Of a stretch of DNA of 64,000 nucleotides, positions 1-10,100 are shown piece after piece. This stretch comes from Hortaea werneckii (lineage: Eukaryota; Ascomycota; Dothideomycetes; Mycosphaerellales; Teratosphaeriaceae). The notes beneath the pieces are model-generated. The model made no database searches, was not told where the DNA came from, and was given only the letters and a program-made list of their open reading frames with translations. The position numbers and the translations under genes were made by a program. Each line of letters begins with the position of its first letter. Position 1 is the first letter of the stretch. The stretch spans positions 1,736,001 to 1,800,000 of the forward strand of contig JBAOKB010000144.1 in the NCBI GenBank assembly GCA_037044905.1, read 5' to 3'.

Positions 1-137
1 TGCCGATCTGAGGACTGTAGAAGAGCGGTTCTCTTTGTTGGATTGTGAAGGGAGGTCTGTTGATGATCATGTCCGTAATGGTAATGAATATCCATCTACT
101 ACCTTCCAAGGTATAAATCACACCAATTACAACTTAG

Positions 138-1832
138 CTACTCGCTGCCCTCCCTTTCCCCGTCGTCATTCTCCATACATCCATCACACTCCTCTCCCTT
201 CCTCAGACCCACAACAAACAGCAGAACAGCGAACCCAGCCGAGATCAGCCCTAGAAAATAAAACGGCAGCCCAACCCACCCTCCCCCCAAAGCCAACCCC
301 CGTCCAAACAGCCCAGCCAACAACGGCGACCCCAGCATCGCCCCAACCGTATCGACAAAACTCACAATACTATACACCCTCGCAATCTGACCCGCCGGCA
401 CCAAACTCGTCAGCAACGATCGAATCAGGAAATACGTACTCTGGCCCAACGCAGCAACCACCATACTAACCACCACGCAGACCAGATTAGGCGACATCCC
501 AATCATCGTCCACCCCACGAACACAAACCCCTGCGACGCCCGCGCGAGATAGAGATCTTTCCTCTGCGCCGAGAGCCGGAATACCCGCATCGCGAGCATG
601 CTGACGTAGGGGAGTAAGGCGAAGAGGAGCAGGACTTTGACGGCGTTCAGGATCGTGGTGAGTAAGGTGGCTTGGGAGAAGGTGAGACGGTAGCGTTTGC
701 TGGTGTATTGGAGGAGGAGTTGGGAGGTTTGCGCGATCAGGCTGTGCCCGATGAAGGGGAGGATGAGGAGCGGGATGCGGGCGTCGTGGGTGAGGAAGGC
801 GGTGGCGGTGTGGAGGGAGTGGAGGAGTCGGGTGAGAGGTTTGGTTGAGTGGGAGTGATGGGTGGGATGTGAGTCCGAGGATGGTGGTTTCGGTTGTTGG
901 GTTGTCTCCGTCGAGGATGAGGTGGGTTGTGCTGGTAAAGGATGTTCCGCGGGTTGATAATAGTTTAAGGTTTCCGGGACGAGTCCGTAGGTAAGGAAGC
1001 ATACTAGCAGGAGACCGGTACCGATTAGAGATGGGATCCAAGGGTTGATGGTCATGAGCGAAGCGGAGATCGGTGGTACGACCACCTTCGCGGCCAGCTC
1101 AGACGCGCCTACACGCAGGAACGTGCTGGCCCGGTGGTCTTGCGGGACGATGTCTGATAAAACGACGAAGAACAGACTCGAGGCTACGGGGGATCCGCCG
1201 CCCAAGAGAGCATGAAGGGCAGAAAGCCAGGTCATGCGTATGTCGAAAGCCTGCCAGAACCAAGTAACCAGTTGGATCCAGAGGAGCTTCAACAAGAACG
1301 AAAAGAGCCCAAGCATGAGCACCGGTTTCCGGCCGTACTTGTCTGCGAGCCAGCCAAATGGCACAGCTAACAGCAACGAAGGAAACCCCTCGAACAAGGT
1401 CTGGTACCCGGCCAGGGAGGCTAGCTGCTGCTGCACGAAATCGGCCTTGCAATGCCGTTCTTCCACCCCTCCGATCGCACCTGGACCGACAACTGCCCTT
1501 CCTAGTTGGATCTTGCTAGGATCTTCCGACTCGAAGTACCGGTAGCAGATGACGGATTCGAAAATCCGCGTCGTCGGACTTTCTACAATACTGTCGCTTG
1601 CACCGACCAGGAAGATTACAAGCATGAGTAGATACGTGAGAGTCTGCCATTTGCGCGGGAGGTGAGTCGATTGAATGTCCTCGATCGTGCCATTCTCCGT
1701 AGATAGGAGCGGTGTCGTTTCGGTGGCGCTTTGATGCTTGAGTGAGGATTTTGGGGTGTTTTCCTGTGTCAAATTGTTGCTATCCTCCCGCTCTCCAGCG
1801 GGAGAGTCGTCATCTTCGTTCCCTGAAGGCAT
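138..1832 (-). CDS. MFS transporter (12-TM type)
   Basis: A single open frame of about 564 codons. The ATG at 1832 (MPSGNEDDD) is chosen because the frame further upstream lacks a convincing start and begins with low-complexity sequence. The first ~90 residues are hydrophilic and probably cytosolic. Then come about twelve hydrophobic segments, with the MFS signature FGWLADKYGRKPVLM after the second segment (loop 2-3) and a long hydrophilic loop rich in Ser, Thr, Pro and His (STETTQQPKPPSSDS) between the two six-helix halves. The segment GGGSPVASSLFFVVLSDIVP resembles the fungal MFS group related to proton-coupled folate/tetracycline-type transporters. The substrate cannot be read from sequence. 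No intron or frameshift is seen. The neighbour to the right is a MATE exporter on the other strand, so both genes start from the shared 1.7 kb spacer. Confidence 0.88.
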   Translation of the reverse strand: MPSGNEDDDSPAGEREDSNNLTQENTPKSSLKHQSATETTPLLSTENGTIEDIQSTHLPRKWQTLTYLLMLVIFLVGASDSIVESPTTRIFESVICYRYFESEDPSKIQLGRAVVGPGAIGGVEERHCKADFVQQQLASLAGYQTLFEGFPSLLLAVPFGWLADKYGRKPVLMLGLFSFLLKLLWIQLVTWFWQAFDIRMTWLSALHALLGGGSPVASSLFFVVLSDIVPQDHRASTFLRVGASELAAKVVVPPISASLMTINPWIPSLIGTGLLLVCFLTYGLVPETLNYYQPAEHPLPAQPTSSSTETTQQPKPPSSDSHPTHHSHSTKPLTRLLHSLHTATAFLTHDARIPLLILPFIGHSLIAQTSQLLLQYTSKRYRLTFSQATLLTTILNAVKVLLLFALLPYVSMLAMRVFRLSAQRKDLYLARASQGFVFVGWTMIGMSPNLVCVVVSMVVAALGQSTYFLIRSLLTSLVPAGQIARVYSIVSFVDTVGAMLGSPLLAGLFGRGLALGGGWVGLPFYFLGLISAGFAVLLFVVGLRKGEECDGCMENDDGEREGSE

Positions 1833-3507
1833 TCTGTGACGATGCGTATGGCTGAATGGCAAATCAACAGAGGTCAGGACCGTCCTTTCGCGATGTTCAA
1901 GACGACAGCGATGTTTATGATAGTCGGTAAAGGATCGAATATATTGCCGACACAAAGGAACGCGTCGCAGCGAGGTGGAAGAAGTAGTATTGCATGGCCA
2001 ATGGCACCGGAGAGAAATATGTCTGCCTTGTGATGATCACCTTTCGGAATTCAAGACCGGTGTACGGCGTTTGATAAGGAGCCACAAGAAAGCGCGGGAA
2101 CACGGGTGACGCTGCAATGCAATGCCTCGCTTAAGCTCAGCTCATAAAACGTCCAAAGTCGGCTTGATGCATCCAGCTTCATATGAGAGAAAGGAAGGCA
2201 GCAGCATTCTATTCCTGCAACCAATGATTGTTCGAGCGGAATTTTTGGTAGGGATCGAAGCTCATCAATCTTGAATACCGAATGCCGAGGTATGATCGGA
2301 GTTGCATATAATGATCGGAGCTCCCATAAATTGTGGGAAGTCTGGTCTTCTCCAGCGGATTGTTACATGCCGCCAATCGCTGTAGGACTTGGATATCCGG
2401 ACTTGTTCACCTCCACGATTCCTCGACATTTCACAGGCTTTTTGTGGCCGGTGGCAAAGAACGGGAAATCTGTCGAATTGCAGCTTAAAGGCATCTGGAG
2501 GTCTTGCTGGGCGGTCTGCTGCTTTATTTGCACCGCTGCGAGGACGCTGTCTTCCATTGCGTCAAGCATATCGGCAACATTCCTACTAGGTGACAGAACT
2601 TGAGATCAGTCTTAAAGGGATCGGCATCACGAGTTTGGTAGCTGAGGCCATAGGTCAGACTATGACAGAGCAAGGGAACTATGCCTATCGCGCATGGAAA
2701 TGGCGATTCAACATCTGTTCCACGAAGGATAATAGCTTCTTTCGTCCTCTTTGTACGGTAAAGGGTCTCTCCAACGGGGCACGCAATATTTACACTGCTG
2801 ACTTTAGGGTGCCTTGAGTATGAGTATGTGCTCGTTATTGCTCGCCGGTCTTTTGTCTCGACAGGTGTTGGCACAGAAGCATTAATTGTTCGGAGTCTTA
2901 TTTTAAGACAATTGCGGATTGCTGGAGGAGAGAACCCGGGATGTGGAATCGGCGGGAAATCGGCACGCAATCGGGACCGAGCTTTTCTGCCACTTCACGG
3001 CAAGTCTCCTATCTCTACTCTCCATCGACTGCACTGTACGTAATGCACCGGCAACCGTCAGAGCAACCTTAACACATGCAATCTGGGTTGTGCTGTTGAT
3101 GCTACTGCACGACTTGGTCGTGGTGCTTCCCGATCCCCAGGCAAGCCATCAACCAATCCCAATTAGTCACAGCTACAAAGTGGCGCTGATAAGCTGTCTG
3201 TCAAACTCATAGACTAGCGTTGCATTTCACAGCTCTACCTCAGAGGCAATATGCAGGCTGGGCAAGGTAGATATCTTTGACTAACGTCATGCCTCGCCGA
3301 TTGTCGAGCGGCTCGCCTCAGAAGGTCTAGCGGCGACAGATGAGAGAATGCTTTCTGTCATGTCTTGATTACGTACGGACAAAAAATAATGCCCGGCGCT
3401 CGAGAACGCCGTGATCTTACTTCAAATGATCGCCTGTCTTGTAGAGCCATCTCTCGGCTCTTGCGAACTTCACGTCTGCTCGTCTCACCTACCGCTTGAT
3501 ATCCAGG
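1833..3507. other. Intergenic spacer between divergent transporter genes
   Basis: This stretch of about 1.7 kb separates the starts of the MFS and MATE genes and should hold both promoters. I find short open frames on both strands but none with a recognisable domain, a good start and intron signals. No tRNA or repeat was recognised. Confidence 0.5.
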
Positions 3508-5112
3508 ATGGACGACAGAGTCGATAGCGACAGGGGCTCCTTGCAGCCCGAACTGCCTCTCAAGGGACGTTCAGATGAGACTGGGAAAGCCTCAGCAACT
3601 TCCGAAACTCCGCCCAATGAACGAACGGCTCTGTTGACCAAGCCAGATGACAGAGTCGAAGGCGAGACGTACGAGTTCGAGGATGAGGATACCTCTGCAA
3701 TAAGACGCATATCCTCAGAGTTCTGGATTCTGTTCAAGAGTTCGATCCCCGTCATCATGGCGTATGCATTGCAGAATTCACTCCAGACCATTTCCGTCCT
3801 CATCGTTGGCCGCCTCAGCCCCGAAGCGTTGTCAGTGGCAGCGTTCAGCTACATGTTCGCAATGGCATCGGCCTGGCTTATTGGAATGGGAGGCACCACA
3901 GCTATCGATACCTTGGCCAGTGTCAGTTTCACGGGGGGCAAAAGCAAGCATGACCTGGGCATAATCCTTCAACGGGCCTTTGTCATCCTGTCCGTCTTCT
4001 ACATTCCGGTTGCAATCCTCTGGCTGTGCTCGGAGCCTTTCTTCCGATTCCTCGGCCAAGAAGACTTTATTGCACGAGAGTCCTCTCGATTTCTTACCGC
4101 ACTCGTTCCTGGTGGATTAGGTTACATCTACTTCGAGTGCATGAAGAAGTACCTTCAAGCACAGGAGATAATGCGGCCTGGAACCTATGTCTTACTCATC
4201 ACCTCTCCCATCAGTGCGGGCCTGAACATACTTTTCATCCACACATTCCAATTTGGCATCCTAGGCGCACCTTTGGCCACCGGGCTGTCATACTGGTTGT
4301 CGTTCTTCCTCCTGGTCGCGTACGCTCGGTTCGTTGCTGGAAAGGAATGTTGGGGTGGTTGGGACAGGAGATGCCTTCAAAACATTGGCACTTTTGCTCG
4401 GATTGCGGCATTAGGTGTCATTCACGTTGGTACTGAATGGTGGGCTTTCGAGATCGTGGCTATCGTTGCAGGTCAACTAGGCCCAATACCTCTCGCCGCC
4501 CAATCGGTCATCATGACGGCGGATCAAGTTATGAACACGATACCGTTTGGAGTCGGTGTTGCAACTTCGAGCCGAGTCGGCAACCTGCTGGGAGCTAGGC
4601 ACTCGAGCGGCGCAAAGCGATCGGCTAATACTGCCGCATGCCTCTCGATCTTTCTTGGTGTCGTAGTATTGGCGGTGCTAATGAGTACTAAAGACGTGTT
4701 TGGCTATCTGTTCAACGACGATGAGCGTGTCGTGCGTCTGACATCTCAAGTCCTGCCCTATGTCGCGCTCTTCCAAATCGCAGACGGACTCAACGGCTCT
4801 TGCGGAGGAGCTTTGAGGGGCATGGGAAGACAGCATGTCGGAGCCGCCGTCAATATCGTCTCCTATTACTGCGGCGCTCTGCCGCTCGGGATCTATCTTG
4901 CAAAGAACGGATGGAGTCTAGCCGGGCTGTGGGTGGGCCAATGTATTGCTCTGTATCTCGTTGGCATAGCCGAGTGGGCTATTGTTGCATTTACAGATTA
5001 TGGCAAACAGGTCCGCTATGCTCTCGAGCGCCTGGACAGCGGCGAAAGAGCTGAGCAAGGCCTAGAAGATAGTCTGGGCAATGACGGTGGCTACCAAGGT
5101 CATCCGCGGTAA
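3508..5112 (+). CDS. MATE family multidrug/toxin extrusion protein
   Basis: An intronless frame of 534 codons. The ATG at 3508 (MDDRVDSDRG) is the first true ATG; the frame extends 12 bases upstream only from a TTG. After about 75 hydrophilic residues, ~12 membrane segments follow, in two repeated halves beginning FWILFKSSIPVIMAYALQNS. The motifs GMGGTTAIDTLASVSFTGGK, PAVGVATSSR-like (FGVGVATSSRVGNLLGAR) and DGLNGSCGGALRGMGRQHVG are those of fungal MATE proteins (yeast Ern/YHR032w group). Such proteins export organic cations or drugs using proton or sodium gradients, typically at the vacuole or plasma membrane; the substrate here is unknown. The length is normal and no defect is seen. It diverges from the MFS gene. 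Confidence 0.93.
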   Translation: MDDRVDSDRGSLQPELPLKGRSDETGKASATSETPPNERTALLTKPDDRVEGETYEFEDEDTSAIRRISSEFWILFKSSIPVIMAYALQNSLQTISVLIVGRLSPEALSVAAFSYMFAMASAWLIGMGGTTAIDTLASVSFTGGKSKHDLGIILQRAFVILSVFYIPVAILWLCSEPFFRFLGQEDFIARESSRFLTALVPGGLGYIYFECMKKYLQAQEIMRPGTYVLLITSPISAGLNILFIHTFQFGILGAPLATGLSYWLSFFLLVAYARFVAGKECWGGWDRRCLQNIGTFARIAALGVIHVGTEWWAFEIVAIVAGQLGPIPLAAQSVIMTADQVMNTIPFGVGVATSSRVGNLLGARHSSGAKRSANTAACLSIFLGVVVLAVLMSTKDVFGYLFNDDERVVRLTSQVLPYVALFQIADGLNGSCGGALRGMGRQHVGAAVNIVSYYCGALPLGIYLAKNGWSLAGLWVGQCIALYLVGIAEWAIVAFTDYGKQVRYALERLDSGERAEQGLEDSLGNDGGYQGHPR

Positions 5113-6322
5113 CAACGTCAAAACATCGTCGAAACTTCAACGATTCTCGACCTACTGCACAGTTGTATAGCTGCATGCAATACTAGTAGCTGCAGCAAAA
5201 GAATTCTTCTTCTTGACATGTGTGCCAGACCGGCGCTTACCAGCTGTAGACATCGCAAGAGGAATTTCGGCAGCTCCCCGGGCTCCGATCCGCTGGCGCA
5301 GCGCCAGCAAAGCTAGATATGGAAGGAACGAAATCCTACCAGACACTGTACCACCGTCGAGACACTCTATTGGCTTCACCTTTCGTTGGCTGCATTGCAT
5401 TGTGCAACACTCGGTACATCGACTTGTACCCATGGAAATCGCTTCCGATATTCTGAATCAGGCCTCTGTGCCACCTTTCTCGTTGAATCTATCGACCTGC
5501 CCGTACTCGGCCCAATTTTCAACCTCGACGCTATCTGAATGTACGAAAACCTTTGGCATCGTCATACAGCAAACGCTCCACAAAGCTCATCAGACTTGCA
5601 AGTATACCCGACAGTCCGGACCTGCGGGTTGTGCGATTGCATGTAGCGAAAGTCGAGGCATGCACACATCTTTCATGCCGCCACCTGCAGTATGAGCGCA
5701 GACCACAGCTCTTTCCTCGAATAAGCTAGTGGCGCACGATATCTGTTGCCGGGGGAAGAATAATTGAAGTGCACACCGCTATGACCTTCGGACCATGGCT
5801 CTGGAAACAAGAAGCTGAGCTCGCTCGTGAGATAGATGACTCGCGAGTCAGTATTCTCTAGACCTGCAAGCCAAGGCCTGATCGGTGGGAAACGGCATTT
5901 GTAGCGCTGCTACTGTCATATAGGCACGACCAAATTGGCGGGTAACATCACCGCGGGCATCAATGTACGCCAACCACAGAAGTCCTCGACGTTAGCTCTA
6001 GTCCTCAACAGTGCAAAGCACAAGCACCATACTTTCCGCATACATGCATTCTGTCAATAGCGCAATGAGGCCGGTGGCGTGGAGCTACTGTATTGCGACG
6101 TAACTGAGACTTCATTGGTTCGCAGTATCAATCGTGATAGATGCAGGCCGATGAAAAACTCTCCGTTGGGCAATTATATAAACAACACTCGCGAATCTTG
6201 CCAGTGAAATTTGCCCTTTTCGCAGAAGACCATCCGATCGTTCAAGAAATCATTCGCTCGCTTTAGGCATTAGAGGAAGCAACAGAACATTCGTCTCTCC
6301 AAAGGAAGAAATCCTCGTCGAC
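5113..6322. other. Intergenic region with core promoter of the secreted protein gene
   Basis: About 1.2 kb without a supported gene. A 160-codon open frame at 5213-5695 has no recognisable features and is not called. The right end contains a TATA box and an inverted CCAAT motif (ATTGG at 6113-6117) ahead of the gene at 6323. Confidence 0.5.
6175..6182 (+). promoter_or_regulatory. TATA box of the secreted Ser-rich protein gene
   Basis: A perfect TATATAAA lies 141-148 bases upstream of the ATG at 6323, in a CT-rich leader. Clear TATA boxes are a minority in fungi and usually mark strongly or conditionally expressed genes; that is an inference here. Confidence 0.6.
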
Positions 6323-6889
6323 ATGCGTTTCTCAACATCCCTCATCGCTGTGGTGGCAGCTGTGCTGCCATTAGCCGCGTCCGCGCCTTTGCCAGCATCC
6401 GACAGCGTCGCGAACCTTGCAGAACCAGCAGCTGGAATCGTGCTTGAGGCCCGCTCACCTCAAGCAGACAACTCCACCGCACCCGCAACTGGGGAGGAGG
6501 AAGCGGAAGCGGAGTGTGAGACTGAAGCTGAGAACAACACCTTCATTCCAGGTAAGACTTTTCGCACAAACGACGGATGCCGAAATGGCAATACTAACGA
6601 TTTGCCATCAGGAGCTGCTTCTTCGAGCGGTTGTGCAAGCGACGGCTCTGTCTCGTCCTCGTCCAGCAGCAGTGGCCTTGGTAACTCGGGCAGCTCTTCC
6701 GGCGCCGCTGGCGACAACGCAAGCTCGTCTTCCAGCAGCAGTTGCAACGCCTTGACCTGCGGTAGCTCCGGCTCAGCCGCAGGCAGCGGGGAGGGCTCCT
6801 CCAGCGATTCGAGCAGCAGTGGAGGCCTTTTGGGAGGCGATTTGTTGGGCGGGCTTGGTGGTCTCTTCGGCAAGAAGTTCAGGGCATAA
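6323..6889 (+). CDS. Small secreted Ser/Gly-rich protein
   Basis: The frame starts with a strong signal peptide (MRFSTSLIAVVAAVLPLAASA, cleavage probably after residue ~20). A short acidic segment (EEEAEAECETEAENN) follows, then a Ser/Gly-rich body with runs of 5-6 serines, ending in Leu/Gly-rich GGLLGGDLLGGLGGLFGKK. The frame is open throughout, but 6552-6611 is almost certainly an intron: donor GTAAGA, branch CTAAC at 6594-6598, acceptor CAG, length 60 bp (a multiple of three). Splicing gives exons 6323-6551 and 6612-6889, about 168 residues and four cysteines after the signal peptide. I recognise no family; size, secretion and composition fit a cell-wall-associated or effector-like protein. 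A TATA box lies upstream. Confidence 0.75.
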   Translation: MRFSTSLIAVVAAVLPLAASAPLPASDSVANLAEPAAGIVLEARSPQADNSTAPATGEEEAEAECETEAENNTFIPGKTFRTNDGCRNGNTNDLPSGAASSSGCASDGSVSSSSSSSGLGNSGSSSGAAGDNASSSSSSSCNALTCGSSGSAAGSGEGSSSDSSSSGGLLGGDLLGGLGGLFGKKFRA

Positions 6890-7904
6890 GGAAACAAAAG
6901 GATGGCACAGTTGCCAGGAACCAAGTGTTAGGAATCACGGCGCAATACGACTTTTCGGACATGTCATCTATATTTACGACTTGCAATTCATTTCGTGCTT
7001 CCTCCAAAGCTCATTCGAGCTCGACCTCTCAGCCAGACGGATATGCAGAGGTCTTGTCTTCCTGAGTAGCTGACCGCCAGATCTTTGACAGATTCATACT
7101 CTACCGGCACGACGGGCACAGTGGCGCTGATGATTTGTTTCGTCGTCCCTCAAACATGTATTTAGCGTGAGTAGCGACTCTCCTCAAGATTCTTAATCTT
7201 AATCATTGAGAGGGTGCCGAGGGAAGTGTTGTCCAAGACCGACGTGAGACCACGCCCTCACCGCCTTCGGTAGCAGAACGCCGTTCGGTCCCGAATTCTC
7301 TCGCGTAATCAGCGCGCCTATCAGTGCTGTAGGCCTCCCCAGCCTTGAACGTGGCCGCGCCTCTCATCTCATCCTCTGATATTCGCCGACCACCTGCATC
7401 TCCAGGGTCTTGCTTATCATTCGGCCGTGTCAATATTCCGCTGCCCTTTCACCGGCATATTTCCAACTGGTCGCGAGGGGTTGACACATCACCGGCATCA
7501 TGGCCATTGGAGCTTTAGTAACAGACTGAGCTCCGCCCGTAGCCATCCGGAAGCAGGACGTAACAACAAGCCAAGCGATTGAAGCCGACGGCCAACATGG
7601 TTGCCTCGCGCTCTGAGATATCGCCTATCGCTCAGGAACGGGCATGCCATGACATAGCTCGCCCAGTGATGATGCCATCCTGCGATTCTGCTTGCCTTCT
7701 ACAGCCTAGATCTGCTGGAGCTACCCAAACTTGACCAAAGTTCCCTTGTCGTTAGGTAAATAGACTGACAGCGACTGTCCTGATATGGGACGAGTGGTAG
7801 GTGCTTGGACGACCTTTATATTCTCTGACTGACCAGCGTACCTTGATGTTCTTTCTCCACCTTGGTGGTGCTTTTGGCTCTTTTCCAGAACAGCGCTTAT
7901 CGGG
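6890..7904. other. Intergenic region, no firm gene
   Basis: About 1 kb between the secreted protein and the agmatinase-like gene. Apart from a possible exon at 7203-7433 on the minus strand (listed separately) I see nothing convincing. Confidence 0.4.
7203..7433 (-). CDS. Possible small hypothetical protein or exon
   Basis: This minus-strand frame of ~76 codons reads as charged, protein-like sequence (GGRRISEDEMRGAATF, ADYAREFGTERRSATEGGEG) ending in SWTTLPSAPSQ and a stop. It has no upstream ATG: the frame is closed by a TGA just beyond 7450, and only an internal ATG (DEMRG) exists. It could be the last exon of a small gene, or the end of a gene broken by a frameshift. I recognise no family. 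It is listed only because its composition is more protein-like than the surrounding shadow frames. Confidence 0.22.
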   Translation of the reverse strand: MTRPNDKQDPGDAGGRRISEDEMRGAATFKAGEAYSTDRRADYAREFGTERRSATEGGEGVVSRRSWTTLPSAPSQ

Positions 7905-9322
7905 ATGTTCAAGCTCTTCGCTGCTTCTAGCGCCCTCGTGGCAGCTGTCAATGCCCATGGTAACCACCAAGAAACGCTGAAGGAAGGGCCTCACAAGAGC
8001 TTGTGGTACAACACTCTGCCCGGCGACGGAGGCACGCAGGCGGATTCGGTCTTCAGTGGTATTTCTACTTTCGGACGTATCGAGTATTCTCCATGCCTGG
8101 CCAACGACGACGTGAAGTACGACATTGCCTTCCTTGGTGCACCATTCGATACCGGCACCAGCTACAGACCTGGTGCCCGCTTTGGCCCGTCCGGTATTCG
8201 CCAGGGCAGCCGCAGGTTGAACTTGTATGTGCGAGCACCCTCACCCAGCTTGAATGGTACGCTCACTGTCGATGTAGATACGGCGGCTATAACGTGCCCC
8301 TTGATGCAAACCCTTTCCACGATTGGGCGAAGGTCATTGACTGTGGCGATGTTCCGGTCACTTCATATGACAACGCATGGGCGATCCAGCAGATTGAGGA
8401 AGGCCACAACAGCATCCTGATGAGGGAGCCAGCTACAGATGCGAAAGAGCCAGGTCCAAGCAAGCACGGCAAGACCCTGCCTCGTGTCATCACCATGGGC
8501 GGTGACCACACCATCACTCTGCCTCTGCTTCGCAGCATGAACCGCGCCTACGGTCCCATCACTGTGATCCACTTCGACTCCCACCTCGACACTTGGAAGC
8601 CAAAGGTCTTCGGTGGCGCCCCGAGCAAGATCGCCAGCATTAACCACGGCACGTACTTCTACCATGCAGCGATGGAAGGCTTGCTGAAGAACGACACCAA
8701 CATTCACGCCGGTATCCGTACGACTCTCTCCGGGTCTCAGCGACTACGACAACGACGGCTACGTTGGCTTCTCCATCGTGGAGGCCCGTGAGATTGACAC
8801 CATCGGTATTGATGGTATCATTAAGAAAATCTGGGACCGTGTGCCACACGATGCGCCGATCTACCTGAGCATTGACATTGACACTCTTGACCCGGCTTTT
8901 GCTCCAGCTACGGGTACGCCGGAGACTGGAGGCTGGTCAACTCGTGAGCTCAGAACCATCATCCGTGGCCTAGACGGTAAGCTCTCAAAGATCTCCTTGA
9001 ACAAGGTTAATTTCAAGCTAACGCTCATCGTCAGGACTGAACCTCGTGGCTGCCGACATTGTAAGTTCAACCGCATTGTTCTTGGATCTCATCGTCCTTT
9101 TCACTAACACGAGCGCTCCAGGTTGAGGTGGCTCCTGCCTACGACACTAACGCCGAGCACACCACCATGGCGGCTGCTGATGCCCTCTACGAAGTCATGT
9201 CAGTAATCTCTCACATGCATATTGAAATCTCAAGCTGATATCCGTACAGGTCCATCATGGTGAAGAAGGGACCGCTCAGCAACATGGTCAACCAAACCAT
9301 TGATGCGAAGCAAGACATCTAG
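7905..9322 (+). CDS. Secreted agmatinase/arginase-family ureohydrolase (one frameshift)
   Basis: Five exons: 7905-8224, 8278-8976, 9035-9060, 9122-9198 and 9250-9322; CTAAC-type branch sites are clear in introns 2 and 3. Residues 1-18 form a signal peptide (MFKLFAASSALVAAVNAHG), so this is the secreted fungal branch of the ureohydrolase superfamily, which hydrolyses guanidino compounds such as agmatine and releases urea. The metal-binding motifs are present: GGDHT (~8500), DSHLD (~8577, the usual DAHxD with Ser) and SIDIDTLDPAFAPATGTPE (~8870). At about 8741 one extra base shifts the frame: GIRTTLSG must continue as LSDYDNDGYVGFSIVEAREID in the next frame. The exons sum to 1195 bases, one more than a multiple of three, as expected for a single insertion. 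I read this as a sequence error or recent mutation in an otherwise intact gene. The substrate is not certain. Confidence 0.85.
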
Positions 9323-10100
9323 AGCATCGAATAAAGCTCTGAAACATTGTTCCTCGACGCTGTAAAACGTGCGAATTTGGAATTATGAAGGTGGAAAACG
9401 AGCGTCTATCCATGCAATAAACGTCTTGCCGCCAAAGATGGCGCAGCTGTGCCGCAAGTCACGCTACGTACTTTACGAGTATTAAGGCACCATGTCACGG
9501 AAATACGTGCTTTTGCACATATCACCACGCCGCGCTTCCATCTTCCTCGTGATGTTCAAAAGCTTTACGGAATGATGGCCGCCTCAACACCCTTCTCTTA
9601 TCACACAGTTGTACCGCTAACAATCTTCCTAATAAGTAATGTCCAGGAAAAGTAGTTTCAACGGAAATTCAACGCAAATATAGCTGCCTCAGGCTTCTTC
9701 ACATAATACACCGCCGCGCTTCCATCTTCCTGGTAATGTCCAGAGATGGTTTACTTTGGACCGTTCGCTGCTCTGCCAAATGCCATTGAAAGGCCGTGTA
9801 TCTGGCCTCTACAGCGAATGCTATGCGATACAGGCGAGCGCAGACTGCGTTGCAATGTTTGAGATTGGCTCTAATATTGGAATGATCTCCAAGTGTGGTG
9901 TGATGTTCTAGGAATACAGCTTCGTTGGCAGCGGTCTTCACGTGACAGTTCATGTTCAATTCGGCAGCCACGCTAAGCCGAGGCAGGCCGAGCTGATCTA
10001 AAAGCCTCATAAATTACCATTAACGAGCTGACATCTCTGACCCATCACCTTTCACATTGCACTTGATTCTCCCATTATCTCAGACATTCAACATTTCAAC
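9323..10100. other. Intergenic region with a short direct repeat
   Basis: About 0.8 kb without a supported gene. It contains two ~46 bp similar segments (about 9516-9562 and 9700-9745) sharing the block CGCCGCGCTTCCATCTTCCT. Confidence 0.45.
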
